DNA of 64,000 nucleotides, taken from positions 1,178,001 to 1,242,000 of the forward strand of contig NZ_AFRZ01000001.1 of the NCBI RefSeq assembly GCF_000242915.1. The letters are read 5' to 3'. The stretch comes from Sulfurimonas gotlandica GD1. GTDB lineage: Bacteria; Campylobacterota; Campylobacteria; Campylobacterales; Sulfurimonadaceae. Positions within the stretch are counted from its first letter, which is position 1, and the number at the start of each line of letters is the position of its first letter. Of this stretch, positions 50,367-59,753 are shown in pieces. The notes beneath the pieces were generated by a model. That model searched no databases. It saw nothing but the letters and a program-made list of their open reading frames with translations, and had not been told where the DNA came from. The translations under genes were made by a program, and so were the position numbers.

Positions 50367-51065
50367 ATGGGACTTTATGATCGTGATTATGCAAGAGGTA
50401 ACTCTTTTGCTTATGAAAGTGCGTCTAAAAGTGACACACAAATCATCTCTTTTGTTAAAGAGACATACAAACTGTTTGCTGCCTCAATGATGGCTGGCGC
50501 AGTTGGCGCTTACGTTGGTGTTCCTTTTGCAGGAACTATTGCAGCTTGGTTTATACCACTGTTTATTTTAGAGATTGGTCTTCTTATAGGACTACACTTT
50601 GTAAAGCATAAGCCTGGGATTAATCTTATGGTTATGTTTGGCTTTGTATTTATGACAGGATTAATGCTTGCTCCATTACTTGCAAAAACTCTTGGTATGA
50701 GCGGTGGTGGTACTATTATTGGTAATGCATTTGCAATGACATCTATAGTATTTGGTGCAATGAGCTTTTATGCTATTAAAACTACAAAAGATTTTACGAG
50801 TTATGGTAAACCCTTAATGATTGCTCTAGTTGTAATTATTGGTTTCTCAATTGTAAATATCTTTTTAGGCAATCCAATGCTTAGTGTTCTGATCTCTGGT
50901 GCTGTAGTATTTTTATTTAGCATCTTAGTTGTGTATGACACTCAAAACATTATGAAAGGCGCATATGAAACTCCTATTGATGGAGCGATTGCACTTTATT
51001 TAGATTTTTTAAATATCTTCACTTCACTACTTCACCTATTCGGCATTTTTGGTAATGACGACTAG
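50367..51065 (+). CDS. Bax inhibitor-1/YccA family membrane protein
   Basis: 232 aa with seven membrane helices after a short cytoplasmic start (YDRDYARGNSFAYES). Family features are FVKETYKLFAASMMAGAVGAY, written here as FVKETYKLF and AASMMAGAVGAY, and the C-terminal YDTQNIMKG and GAIALYLDFLNIF, with the pH-sensing Asp pair of BI-1 proteins. These are calcium/proton-leak-type channels or FtsH modulators; the bacterial role is not settled. GAGG precedes the ATG. Confidence 0.92.
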   Translation: MGLYDRDYARGNSFAYESASKSDTQIISFVKETYKLFAASMMAGAVGAYVGVPFAGTIAAWFIPLFILEIGLLIGLHFVKHKPGINLMVMFGFVFMTGLMLAPLLAKTLGMSGGGTIIGNAFAMTSIVFGAMSFYAIKTTKDFTSYGKPLMIALVVIIGFSIVNIFLGNPMLSVLISGAVVFLFSILVVYDTQNIMKGAYETPIDGAIALYLDFLNIFTSLLHLFGIFGNDD

Positions 51066-51471
51066 CAAACAACTATCACCTGAACTTTTTCGGGTGATAG
51101 ATGCTAACCTCAACCGCTTAAAAGAAGGCATACGCGTTGTTGAAGATATTATGCGATATCGAGATAATAACAAAGACTTCTCATCTAAACTCAAACAACT
51201 TAGACATAAATCTCGCATTGAAGAGATAAATCAACTGCTTACACATAGAGACAGTATTAATGATGTACTTCGTCCAACCACAAAAAGTGAACTTAATCGC
51301 ACAGACATTAAAAGCATTATTATTGCGAACTTTAAAAGAGCACAAGAGTCTTCTAGAGTTTTAGAAGAGCTTTTCAAGCTTCATAATGCAACTTATAGTG
51401 AGAATTTTAAATATATAAGATATGAGTTATATAACTTAGAAAAAGAGATAGTACTTAACGAGAGTGAATAA
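51055..51471 (+). CDS. ThiE-associated N-terminal domain protein (stand-alone)
   Basis: About 138 aa. It has the pattern FRVIDANLNRLKEGIRVVED, then LKQLRHKSRIEE, then IIIANFKRAQESSRVLEELFK, which matches the helical N-terminal domain found fused to thiamine-phosphate synthase (ThiE) in some bacteria. Here the ThiE barrel itself is absent. Homologs in this class are often annotated thiamine-phosphate pyrophosphorylase, which seems wrong. ATG 51055 is chosen over a TTG at 51049. It overlaps the BI-1 gene by 11 bases and the convergent bioC by 17 bases. Confidence 0.7.
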   Translation: MTTSKQLSPELFRVIDANLNRLKEGIRVVEDIMRYRDNNKDFSSKLKQLRHKSRIEEINQLLTHRDSINDVLRPTTKSELNRTDIKSIIIANFKRAQESSRVLEELFKLHNATYSENFKYIRYELYNLEKEIVLNESE

Positions 51472-52141
51472 ATACTACTTCGAACTCTAGGTAATTTAGA
51501 GGATAGTCCTGCATTAATTTCTTAGTTTGTTTATAATCTAATACTTTTCTTGAACCACTTACTCCACTATTTTTTATGTACTTAAACATATTTCTAGTAG
51601 ATTCAAACTCTAATTTATATTCTACAATTTCTAACTCAGCATCAAAATACTTCTTTTGAAGTTCATCTATCATTTGTGCACTTCTCAATAGTGGGGTTAG
51701 ACCTGCTGTTTCATTTAGGGTCTTAAAAGTATTTGCACTGAAGATAGCGAGGGATATAGGAGCATTTAAACTCTTAATATTTTTAAAAACCATATCAAGA
51801 TTATCTGCCCACTGAAGAGCAGATGCTGAAAATATATAATCATATCTATATGTTAATAGATTTTCAAAAAGAGTAGTATCATTAAAATCACCATAAATAC
51901 ACTCACAGTTTTTTGCCTTTGGATGCAACTCTAGCATTCCAGGAGCAAAGTCGACACCTGTAAAGTGCTTATACTTCCATTTAATACTATTATGCAGTGC
52001 TCCACTGCCGCAACCTAAATCTAAAATATTCTTAGGTTTATGTTTGACTTTTTTCAATAGTCTATCTATAACTTTATTTTGAATAACATTATAAGAACCA
52101 TAATGTTGTGCGTGTTTAGAAAATTCTGAACTTACTCTCAT
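51455..52141 (-). CDS. bioC: Malonyl-ACP O-methyltransferase (BioC-like)
   Basis: 228 aa SAM-dependent methyltransferase. Motif I NILDLGCGSGALHNSIK (near 38-54), FTGVDFAPGMLELHPKAK, and DYIFSASALQWADNLD typical of BioC, which starts biotin synthesis by methylating malonyl-ACP. N-terminal FSKHAQHYGSYNVIQ also fits BioC. Its ATG overlaps the znuB stop, so it is translated with the zinc transporter operon although not related in function. Closely related methyltransferases cannot be excluded. Confidence 0.8.
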   Translation of the reverse strand: MRVSSEFSKHAQHYGSYNVIQNKVIDRLLKKVKHKPKNILDLGCGSGALHNSIKWKYKHFTGVDFAPGMLELHPKAKNCECIYGDFNDTTLFENLLTYRYDYIFSASALQWADNLDMVFKNIKSLNAPISLAIFSANTFKTLNETAGLTPLLRSAQMIDELQKKYFDAELEIVEYKLEFESTRNMFKYIKNSGVSGSRKVLDYKQTKKLMQDYPLNYLEFEVVFIHSR

Positions 52142-52938
52142 CGCTTGTTAACAATTAATGAAATTATAAAAACTACTAAAACTGATAAGACAATAGTGGC
52201 ACCAGATGGAAGAGAAAAATAAAAAGAGAGCGTCATTCCAGATGCCACACTAAATAACGCAAAGAATAAAGATATAAGAAGTGTTCTAACAAAGCCTTGT
52301 CTGTACTGAAGGGCTGAGACCGTAGGGATAACCATTAAAGCACCAATTAGTAAGCTGCCAACTACTCTAATAGAAAGAGCAATAATAACTGCTACGATGC
52401 TGACAAGTAAAAAATTCAACAGCTTTACTTTTATACCACTAGTCTTTGCCACTTCTTCATCATAAGCGATAAAGTAAAACTCTTTTGCAAAAAGCAATAA
52501 GATACCTAAACACAAAAATCCAAACACTAAAATAGTAATAACGTCCGCACCGCTAACAGAGAGAATAGAACCAAAGAGATAAGAAAATAGAGAGTTGTTA
52601 AAAGCCCCGCCCAAGGAGACTATAATCACAGCTATAGCTAGTGAGCCTGATAATAATATCGCTAAGACAGCATCTGAGTAAAGTGAAAAATGTGCACGAA
52701 GATACTCTATAAGCCAAGCTGATAATATTGAAACAATTACAGCCATCCATAAAGGATTTAAACCAGCTACAAGACCTACCGCCACACCAACCAAAGCAGA
52801 GTGAGCGAGTGTCTCACTAATCATAGAGTAGCGGCGAAGAACAATAAATGTGCCGCTAACAGATGCAAGCACTGCGATGATCATACCTGCTAAAAAGGCT
52901 CTTTGCATAAAATCATATTCAAACATTTCCAACATCAC
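52138..52938 (-). CDS. znuB: Zinc ABC transporter permease
   Basis: 266 aa with about eight membrane helices. ABC-3 family features: GTFIVLRRYSMISETLAHSALVG, given as FIVLRRYSMISETLAHSAL, and IRVVGSLLIGALMVIPTVSA. It forms the channel of the zinc/manganese importer; zinc is inferred from the His-rich partner ZnuA. 5 bases after znuC, overlapping bioC. Confidence 0.92.
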   Translation of the reverse strand: MMLEMFEYDFMQRAFLAGMIIAVLASVSGTFIVLRRYSMISETLAHSALVGVAVGLVAGLNPLWMAVIVSILSAWLIEYLRAHFSLYSDAVLAILLSGSLAIAVIIVSLGGAFNNSLFSYLFGSILSVSGADVITILVFGFLCLGILLLFAKEFYFIAYDEEVAKTSGIKVKLLNFLLVSIVAVIIALSIRVVGSLLIGALMVIPTVSALQYRQGFVRTLLISLFFALFSVASGMTLSFYFSLPSGATIVLSVLVVFIISLIVNKR

Positions 52939-52943
52939 AACCC

Positions 52944-53708
52944 CTAATGCTCATGCTTATGGTTATGAAGAAGGTGTGCTTCTATACCATATAGGGCACT
53001 CATCTCTTCACAACTAAGAGCTTCTTTTGGGTTGTTACAAATAATCGCTTTTTGATTAATAGTAAAAAGTCTTGCTATATCATCAGCTATAACACCTATA
53101 TCGTGCGTTATAAAAACAATAGTGATTTTTTCTTCTTTATTTAACTGCTTTAAAAGAGCATAGAACTTTTTCTGAGAAGTCATATCTACACCGGTATTTG
53201 GTTCATCAAGGATCAATATTTCTGGCTTTGAGGCCAAAGCCCTTGCTATCATAACCCTTTGCCTCTGTCCGCCTGAAAGAGTCCCTATCATCTTATCTTT
53301 TAAGTCGTAAACATCCATCTTATGCATTGCATCTTTCACGCAAGCTTTATCTTCTTTACTCATTCTTGAAAACAGTTTTCTCTGAGAAGTCCTGCCCATA
53401 TTTACAACATCTTCTACGCTTCCTGGGAAGTTAGCATCTACGTGTGTTGCTCGTTGTGGAACATAACCTATCTTATGCCACTCTTTAAAATCTTTTATAG
53501 ATTTTCCAAAAATTTTGGCTTCACCTCTTGTCGGTTTTTCAAGACCAAGAAGAACTCTTATTAGCGTTGTTTTTCCACCACCATTCGGACCAATAATTGC
53601 AATATATTCAGCACCGAAAATTTCTAAAGAGATATGTGAAAGTATCTCTTGATCTCCAATGCTAAAGCATAAGTTTTTTACATCAAAGATTGGTAGTGTA
53701 AATTTCAT
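52944..53708 (-). CDS. znuC: Zinc ABC transporter ATP-binding protein
   Basis: 254 aa. Walker A GPNGGGKTTLIRVL (39-52), Q-loop VPQRATHVD, signature LSGGQRQRVMIARAL and Walker B PEILILDEPNTGVD. The C-terminus is His-rich (HLLHNHKHEH), often seen in zinc systems. The start overlaps the znuA stop (53705-53708). Confidence 0.94.
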   Translation of the reverse strand: MKFTLPIFDVKNLCFSIGDQEILSHISLEIFGAEYIAIIGPNGGGKTTLIRVLLGLEKPTRGEAKIFGKSIKDFKEWHKIGYVPQRATHVDANFPGSVEDVVNMGRTSQRKLFSRMSKEDKACVKDAMHKMDVYDLKDKMIGTLSGGQRQRVMIARALASKPEILILDEPNTGVDMTSQKKFYALLKQLNKEEKITIVFITHDIGVIADDIARLFTINQKAIICNNPKEALSCEEMSALYGIEAHLLHNHKHEH

Positions 53709-54637
53709 TCGCAGGCCAGAGCTTTAGATATTTTAACTAAGTTATCAAGCATAATATCTTCATAGCTTAGATTCTTTTTAGCTTCATCTGCTGTAATATT
53801 TCCAAGAGGTTGAAGCACATCAACACTAACTTGTGCTTCTTGTGCAATACTTTTCATCGCTTTATCACTAACAAAACTTTCAAAGAAAACAATTTTAACA
53901 TCATGCTCTTTTACGTGTTCTATCAGTCTTACCATATTCTTAGCACTCGGCTGTGCATCTGGAGATAATCCACTTAATGCTTCTATATGAAAGCCATAGT
54001 TGTTGCTTAAATATGAAAAAGCATTGTGATTTACGATGATTGTCTCTTTTTTACAATTTGAAAGTGATTTTTTGTATTTAGCATCTATAGATTCTAACTT
54101 TACTATATACTTTTGAGTATTTACTTTATACAGCTCTTCATTCTCTGGAGATAATTTTATAAACTCTACACTCATAAGCTTTGTGGCACTAATCATATTT
54201 TGTATATCCAACCAGTAGTGTGGGTCTACTGCGTCATGTCCATGGTCATGATGAGCATGTTCTTCATGTTCATCTTTAGGCTCTAGCAGTTTAACCGATT
54301 TGCTCATATCAATAGTTTTTGATTTAAAATCAAAAGATGCAGTCCATGGTTCAAGCCCTGCTCCGCTATATACGACAAGATCACTTCCCATTATTTTTGC
54401 CATAAGCTTTGGTGTCGGCTCAAAACTGTGAGCATCTACACCAAAAGGAAGAATCATTACTAAGTCTAAAGTGTTTTGCGAAATATTTTTAGCTATGTCA
54501 TAGAGCGCAAATGTACTGAGCGCAACTGCTGGTTTTTTATTTTTAATTTCAACTTTTGCATCTTGCTCTGAAACATACATCTGTAAAAGAAAAATAGCAA
54601 CTACTAAAACAAATATTATATTTCTAAAATCTTTCAT
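53705..54637 (-). CDS. znuA: Zinc-binding periplasmic protein ZnuA
   Basis: 310 aa. I start it at ATG 54637 (MKDFRNIIFVLVVAIFLL, a signal peptide with GGA 8 bases upstream) and not at the frame's first ATG at 54736, which would add 33 unlikely residues and overlap the divergent secG. The mature part has the cluster A-I fold with metal His in GVDAHSFEPTP, a His/Asp-rich loop EHEEHAHHDHGHDAVDPHYW typical of zinc binders, and VNHNAFSYLSNNYG. Delivers zinc to ZnuBC. First gene of the znuACB-bioC unit; a Zur site was not identified. Confidence 0.93.
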   Translation of the reverse strand: MKDFRNIIFVLVVAIFLLQMYVSEQDAKVEIKNKKPAVALSTFALYDIAKNISQNTLDLVMILPFGVDAHSFEPTPKLMAKIMGSDLVVYSGAGLEPWTASFDFKSKTIDMSKSVKLLEPKDEHEEHAHHDHGHDAVDPHYWLDIQNMISATKLMSVEFIKLSPENEELYKVNTQKYIVKLESIDAKYKKSLSNCKKETIIVNHNAFSYLSNNYGFHIEALSGLSPDAQPSAKNMVRLIEHVKEHDVKIVFFESFVSDKAMKSIAQEAQVSVDVLQPLGNITADEAKKNLSYEDIMLDNLVKISKALACE

Positions 54638-54694
54638 AATTGTCCAATTTTTTTTGAAATTATATCCTATTTTGTAATAATTAGTTTTTTTAGA

Positions 54695-54700
54695 TATAAT
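54695..54700 (+). promoter_or_regulatory. -10 box TATAAT for secG
   Basis: TAGATATAATTCGCC: a perfect TATAAT 29 bases before the ATG at 54730, preceded by a T-run. No -35 element is evident. Confidence 0.65.
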
Positions 54701-54729
54701 TCGCCACTTTTCAAACTTAGGATATATAA

Positions 54730-55068
54730 ATGACAACTAGTTTTTTACTTATTGTTCAGATAATTTTAGTTGTAATACTAGTAATAGCTGTACTTTTACA
54801 AAAGAGCTCAAGCATCGGTCTTGGTGCATATAGTGGCTCAAATGAGTCTGTGTTTGGTGCAAAAGGACCAAATAGTTTTTTAGCAAAAACTACATTTCTT
54901 ATAGGTTTTTTATTTGTTTCAAATACAATCGCTCTAGGTTACTTATACTCTAGCACTGCTCAAACTTCTGTAGTTGACAACATGGTCGAGACTACAAATG
55001 TAGTAGCTCCTGTTGCAACTACACCAGTAGTAGCACCAGCTAAAGACGAAACTCCAGCTACAAAATAG
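54730..55068 (+). CDS. secG: Preprotein translocase subunit SecG
   Basis: 112 aa. Two membrane helices (about 6-22 and 52-72) flank the conserved cytoplasmic loop LLQKSSSIGLGAYSGSNES and FGAKGPNSFLAKTTF. The C-terminal 30 residues are rich in Thr, Val, Ala and Pro (for example VVAPVATTPVVAPAKDE), a low-complexity tail seen in this class. It assists SecYE in protein export. Followed by frr. Confidence 0.93.
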   Translation: MTTSFLLIVQIILVVILVIAVLLQKSSSIGLGAYSGSNESVFGAKGPNSFLAKTTFLIGFLFVSNTIALGYLYSSTAQTSVVDNMVETTNVVAPVATTPVVAPAKDETPATK

Positions 55069-55187
55069 TTGCTTTATTGCAACTATTTTAAGCTCTTCAA
55101 ACTCCCATTTTTTAACCACTTTTATATCATTTAAAAAAATTCTCGCTACAATATCGTAATTATTTTTCAAACAATAGAGGAAAACAA

Positions 55188-55745
55188 ATGCTAAACGAAA
55201 TATATGACGCATGTGAAAAAAAGATGAAATCAAGCATAGAACATATGCAAAGAGATTTTAAAACACTTAGAACAGGTAAAATTACAACATCTGTTTTAGA
55301 CAATGTAAGAATTGATTATTATGGAACAATGACTTCTCTTGATCAAGTTGGCTCAATTATAGCAACTGATGCGACTACGATTGTTGTGAATCCTTGGGAA
55401 AAAAATCTTTTGCCTGCTATTGAATCAGCTATATCAAAAGCAAATGTTGGGGCTAATCCAAATAATGATGGTGACCAGATCAAACTATTTTTTCCAGCTA
55501 TGACAGTTGAGCAAAGAAAAGAATCAGTTAAACAAATGAAAGGCATGGGTGAAAATGCAAAAGTTTCTCTTAGAAATGATAGAAAAAATGCAAATGACCA
55601 AATCAAAAAACTTGAAAAAGACAAAGAAATAACAGCTGATGAATCAAAATCTGCTCAAGATAATATTCAAAAAATCACTGATAAATTTTCAGCAAATACT
55701 GAACAAATATTAAAAGATAAAGAAGCAGAAATACTTAAAGTATAA
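55188..55745 (+). CDS. frr: Ribosome recycling factor
   Basis: Splits the ribosome after termination together with EF-G. 185 aa, the standard length. RDFKTLRTGKITTSVLDNVRIDYYG, here as RDFKTLRTGK and LDNVRIDYYG, and ATTIVVNPWEK are diagnostic, with the two-domain helix/beta shape. GAGG lies 8 bases before the ATG. 12 bases upstream of pyrE. Confidence 0.97.
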   Translation: MLNEIYDACEKKMKSSIEHMQRDFKTLRTGKITTSVLDNVRIDYYGTMTSLDQVGSIIATDATTIVVNPWEKNLLPAIESAISKANVGANPNNDGDQIKLFFPAMTVEQRKESVKQMKGMGENAKVSLRNDRKNANDQIKKLEKDKEITADESKSAQDNIQKITDKFSANTEQILKDKEAEILKV

Positions 55746-55757
55746 GGACACAATTAG

Positions 55758-56366
55758 ATGGATGTTAAAAAAATATATATGGATGCAGATGCTCTTTTAG
55801 AAGGGCACTTTAAATTAAGTAGTGGAAATCACTCACAGTTTTATCTACAATCTGCAAAAGTTTTAGAAGATCCAAAAACAGCTAAACTACTTGCTGATGA
55901 GTTAGCTATACAAATCAAGGCCAGTGGACTTGAAATAGATACAGTTTGTGCTCCGGCACTTGGTGGTCTAATCGCAGGTTTTGCTTTAGCTCAAGCGCTT
56001 GATGTTCGTTTTATTTTTGCTGAAAGAGTTGACGGTGTTATGAACATCCGTAGAGGCTTTCAAGTAGGTAAAGGTGAAAAAGTTTTAATGTGTGAAGATA
56101 TCATTACAACTGGCGGATCTGCAATGGAAGCAGCAGCTGTTGTTAAAGAACTTGACGGGGAGATTGTTGGTGTAGCAGCACTTGCAAACCGTGGTTTTTG
56201 TAAACGTGTAAATAGTGATGTAGAGACTAAACCAAACTGTAAACTTCCACAAGATATTCCATTTTTTGCATTAGCAGACTTTACATTTGAAATGTATTCT
56301 CCAGATGCATGTCCTTTATGTAAAGACGGTAGCGAAGCAATCAAGCCAGGAAGTAGGGGAAATTAA
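55758..56366 (+). CDS. pyrE: Orotate phosphoribosyltransferase
   Basis: Adds PRPP to orotate in pyrimidine synthesis. 202 aa. [16 protein letters not shown] (16-31), [14 protein letters not shown] and the PRPP loop [15 protein letters not shown] (near 113-127) are present. A C-terminal Cys pair (CPLCKDG) is typical of the Campylobacterota/thermophile type. Co-transcribed with frr; ends at a bidirectional hairpin. Confidence 0.96.
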   Translation: MDVKKIYMDADALLEGHFKLSSGNHSQFYLQSAKVLEDPKTAKLLADELAIQIKASGLEIDTVCAPALGGLIAGFALAQALDVRFIFAERVDGVMNIRRGFQVGKGEKVLMCEDIITTGGSAMEAAAVVKELDGEIVGVAALANRGFCKRVNSDVETKPNCKLPQDIPFFALADFTFEMYSPDACPLCKDGSEAIKPGSRGN

Positions 56367-56372
56367 TATACA

Positions 56373-56405
56373 AGTTAAAGTACAGAATTTATCTGTATTT
56401 TAACT
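56373..56405. terminator. Bidirectional terminator between pyrE and the antiporter
   Basis: AGTTAAAGTACAGA (56373-56386) and TCTGTATTTTAACT (56392-56405) are complementary at 13 of 14 positions around ATTTA. It lies between two convergent genes and overlaps the antiporter stop codon. Confidence 0.7.
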
Positions 56406-58011
56406 GACAAGTCATCATTCGCTCTACGAGTATTCGCCCTACTTCTAATTTTGAATCCACAACAACCGTAATATCTAAACCACTAAGAGCCTCTTTATCT
56501 TCTAAAGTAGCAACTTTCACAATCAGATTAATGTCTTTTGTATGTTTTAATACTGCTTCACATATAGCTTTCTTTTTATCTATATTATCAAGGGTGACAA
56601 TAACAGCAGCTGAACTCTCAGCATGAAGAGCTTCCAGCATTGACAACTTAGACATATCTCCAAGATAAGCTTCTTTGCCTTCTAATAAAGCCTCTTGAAC
56701 ATGCTTTGGGTTATTATCTATCACAACATAAGGAGCATCAATAGCATCTAGATGTTTGGCAGCAAATTTGCCTACAATACTGTATCCACAAAGGATTACA
56801 TGATTTTCCCTTGAAACAAAAGCAGAAGTATCTAAACCTAAATATTCATGGTGGGTAATACTACTGACTAATCTATTTATCCTAGATATAAAAAATGGGG
56901 TTACCATCATAGAAAAGATAACCACAAGAGTTAGAAGAGATTCTAGTTCTTTATCTAAAAGGCCTCCCATACTTGCTACAGCAAAGATTACGAAAGAAAA
57001 TTCTCCAACTTGTGATAATGCGAGACCTGTTTTTAGAGATAAGACATGCGAAGAAGTAATACGAAGCAACAAGTACATAATAATACTTTTTAAAATCAAT
57101 ACAAGAATAAAAATACCTATAATTACAGCAATATTATTTATAAAATAGAAAACATCTATCTTCATTCCGACAACTATAAAAAATGTACCAAGTAGGATAT
57201 CTTTAAATGGAGCAATATCTAGCTCAACCTTGTGATGATATTTAGTCTCTGCAATAATCATACCCGCTACGAAAGCACCAAGAGAATATGTAAAACCCAT
57301 AAATGACGCTAAAAGTGAGGCACTTACAACAATAAACAAGACAGAGCCCATGAAGAGTTCATCCACTTCGCTAGATGCAGAAAAATGAAGAAGCCAAGTC
57401 ATGACTCTTCTACCCACAACAAACATTAATACCATAACAACTATAGCACTAATTATTGTATCTTTTAAAATCACCGCAACTGACTGATCGCCTTCACTTG
57501 TTAAAAACCCGAGCAGGATCAAAATAGGGATAACTGCAATATCCTGAAAAATAAGTATACCGGTTGCACGTTGACCATAAGGGTTATATATCTCTTTTGA
57601 GCTTTTTAAATAACTGAGAACTACCGCTGTAGATGACAGAGCAAAAGCCAATGAAACAATAAGTGCAGAAATCGCATCTAGTGAAAATATATAATGTGCT
57701 ATTAAATAAACAACTAAGGCAGTAAACCCTACCTGCATGGAACCATTTAAGAATATCTCTATTTTCATACTATTCATTTTTCTCAAAGAGATCTCAAGTC
57801 CAATAGTAAACATTAAGAAGACTATACCAAATTCAGCTATATGTTCTAGAGTGCTTGAGTTATCCATATCTCTTAAGTCAAAAGCGTAGACTAATATCGT
57901 ACCAGTAAGGATATATCCTATGATTTGTGAGACACCAAGGCGCTTCAAAAACAGGTTTAAAACCGTAGAAACGCCTAAGGCCATCACGATATAAAGTAGT
58001 GCGGTATCCAT
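56389..58011 (-). CDS. CPA2-family cation:proton antiporter with RCK_N domain
   Basis: 540 aa. Twelve or so membrane helices (KefB/KefC type) in the first 385 residues, with LGVSQIIGYILTGTIL, FALSSTAVVLSYLKSS and GAFVAGMIIAETKYHHKVELD. A Rossmann RCK/TrkA-N domain follows (VILCGYSIVGKFAAKHLDA, near 406-424). Such proteins exchange K+ or Na+ for H+ and are gated by nucleotides or glutathione. It is shorter than KefC, lacking a TrkA-C domain. A single gene. Substrate unknown. Confidence 0.92.
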   Translation of the reverse strand: MDTALLYIVMALGVSTVLNLFLKRLGVSQIIGYILTGTILVYAFDLRDMDNSSTLEHIAEFGIVFLMFTIGLEISLRKMNSMKIEIFLNGSMQVGFTALVVYLIAHYIFSLDAISALIVSLAFALSSTAVVLSYLKSSKEIYNPYGQRATGILIFQDIAVIPILILLGFLTSEGDQSVAVILKDTIISAIVVMVLMFVVGRRVMTWLLHFSASSEVDELFMGSVLFIVVSASLLASFMGFTYSLGAFVAGMIIAETKYHHKVELDIAPFKDILLGTFFIVVGMKIDVFYFINNIAVIIGIFILVLILKSIIMYLLLRITSSHVLSLKTGLALSQVGEFSFVIFAVASMGGLLDKELESLLTLVVIFSMMVTPFFISRINRLVSSITHHEYLGLDTSAFVSRENHVILCGYSIVGKFAAKHLDAIDAPYVVIDNNPKHVQEALLEGKEAYLGDMSKLSMLEALHAESSAAVIVTLDNIDKKKAICEAVLKHTKDINLIVKVATLEDKEALSGLDITVVVDSKLEVGRILVERMMTCQLKYR

Positions 58012-58093
58012 TTAAACCCTTGTTGATTAATTTATAGCCATTATATACTATATAAACTAAATACAGCTATACAGATTTTAAGAGATTCTATAC

Positions 58094-58099
58094 TATAAT
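58094..58099 (+). promoter_or_regulatory. -10 box TATAAT for pyrG
   Basis: CTATACTATAATTCGCG: a perfect TATAAT 34 bases before the ATG at 58134. TTTTTGGAG provides the ribosome binding site downstream. Confidence 0.65.
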
Positions 58100-58133
58100 T
58101 CGCGATTATTAAAATATTTTTTGGAGTTTTTGC

Positions 58134-59753
58134 ATGACTAAATACATTTTTGTTACCGGTGGGGTTTTGAGTTCTCTTGGAAAAGGGATTACAGCTGCTA
58201 GTGTTGGTACTTTACTTAAACACTCCGGTAAAAAAGTGGGCATGCTAAAAATCGATCCATATATCAACGTTGATCCTGGTACTATGAGCCCTCTTGAACA
58301 CGGTGAAGTATTCGTTACAAAAGATGGAGCAGAAACTGACTTAGACATCGGAAACTATGAGAGATTTCTTGACAGTTCTTATCTAAAGTCAAGCAACTTT
58401 ACTACGGGGCAAGTATACTCAAGTGTAATCGAGCGTGAGCGCGCAGGTGGTTATCTTGGTCAAACAATTCAGGTTATTCCTCACATAGTTGGGGAAATTG
58501 TAAACCGCATCAAGCTCGCTGGTCAAGGTCATGAGATACTTATTGTTGAACTTGGTGGAACTGTCGGTGATATAGAAGGGCTTCCGTTCATGGAAGCAAT
58601 TCGCCAAATGAAACATGATGATGATGTTGCTGGAACTTTCTTTATTCATGTAACACTAATCCCTTATATCAAAGCAGCAGGCGAGATGAAGTCTAAACCT
58701 ACTCAGCACTCAGTTCAAGAACTTCGTCGTATTGGTATAACTCCGCAGATGATTATTGCTAGAAGTGAATATCCTCTTCCTAAAACTTTTAAGAAAAAAC
58801 TTGCAATGAGCTGTGATGTCCCAAATGATAGTGTAATTGAAGCGTTGGATGCTGCAACAATTTATGATATTCCTGTTACATTTTTAAGACAAAATATCTT
58901 AAAACCAATTTCAAAAGAACTTGACCTTGGTGAGTTAGATCCTGATATGGAAGAGTGGGATTCTTTAGTTAAAAAAATAGTTCAGCCTAAAAATCGTGTA
59001 GTAATCGGTTTTGTTGGAAAATATCTTGAACTAAAAGAAGCTTATAAATCTTTAACTGAATCACTTATTCACTGTGGTGCACATCTTGATACAAGAGTTG
59101 ATATTTGCTGGGTTGACTCTGAAGAGATCGAAGAAAGAGGTGCTGAGGCACTTCTTGGTGACTGCGACTCTGTTTTAGTTGCCGGAGGCTTTGGAAGTCG
59201 TGGGGTTGAGGGTAAAATTCAAGCTATCGAGTACGCTCGTGTAAACAAAGTTCCATACCTTGGAATCTGCCTTGGAATGCAACTAACACTTGTTGAGTAT
59301 GCTAGAAATGTACTTGGTCTTGAAAATGCCAACTCAATAGAATTTGATGAAAACACACCGCATCCAATGGTTTATCTAATAGATAACTTTTTAGACCAAA
59401 GCGGAGGTATGCAGTTAAGAACGCATACTTCACCAATGGGTGGAACTCTAAGACTTGGGGAGTACCCTTGTGATACAAAAGAAGGCTCAATCCTTAGAGA
59501 AGCTTACAACGGTGAAAAAACTATTTTTGAGAGACACCGCCACCGTTATGAAGCTAATCCTGCTTACCGTGAACAGTTAGAAAAAGCTGGAATGATTGTT
59601 ACAGGTGAGTCAAATGGTCTTATTGAAACTGTTGAGATAGAGGGTCACCCTTGGTTCTTAGGTGTTCAATTTCACCCTGAATTTACTTCAAGACTTCAAA
59701 CTCCAAACCCTGCTATACTTGCGTTTGTTAAAGCAAGTTTGAGTGCTGAATAG
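58134..59753 (+). CDS. pyrG: CTP synthase
   Basis: Makes CTP from UTP using glutamine. 539 aa. The synthetase half begins [20 protein letters not shown], with [15 protein letters not shown] and [18 protein letters not shown]. The glutaminase half has nucleophile Cys in [11 protein letters not shown] (near 378-388) and the His-Glu pair in [11 protein letters not shown]. Overlaps recJ by 11 bases, so both are translated together. Confidence 0.98.
   Translation: MTKYIFVTGGVLSSLGKGITAASVGTLLKHSGKKVGMLKIDPYINVDPGTMSPLEHGEVFVTKDGAETDLDIGNYERFLDSSYLKSSNFTTGQVYSSVIERERAGGYLGQTIQVIPHIVGEIVNRIKLAGQGHEILIVELGGTVGDIEGLPFMEAIRQMKHDDDVAGTFFIHVTLIPYIKAAGEMKSKPTQHSVQELRRIGITPQMIIARSEYPLPKTFKKKLAMSCDVPNDSVIEALDAATIYDIPVTFLRQNILKPISKELDLGELDPDMEEWDSLVKKIVQPKNRVVIGFVGKYLELKEAYKSLTESLIHCGAHLDTRVDICWVDSEEIEERGAEALLGDCDSVLVAGGFGSRGVEGKIQAIEYARVNKVPYLGICLGMQLTLVEYARNVLGLENANSIEFDENTPHPMVYLIDNFLDQSGGMQLRTHTSPMGGTLRLGEYPCDTKEGSILREAYNGEKTIFERHRHRYEANPAYREQLEKAGMIVTGESNGLIETVEIEGHPWFLGVQFHPEFTSRLQTPNPAILAFVKASLSAE

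Noticed and set aside
53705-54736. Longer ZnuA start at 54736
   Set aside because: It would put 33 polar residues before the signal peptide and overlap the divergent secG start; ATG 54637 has a ribosome binding site.
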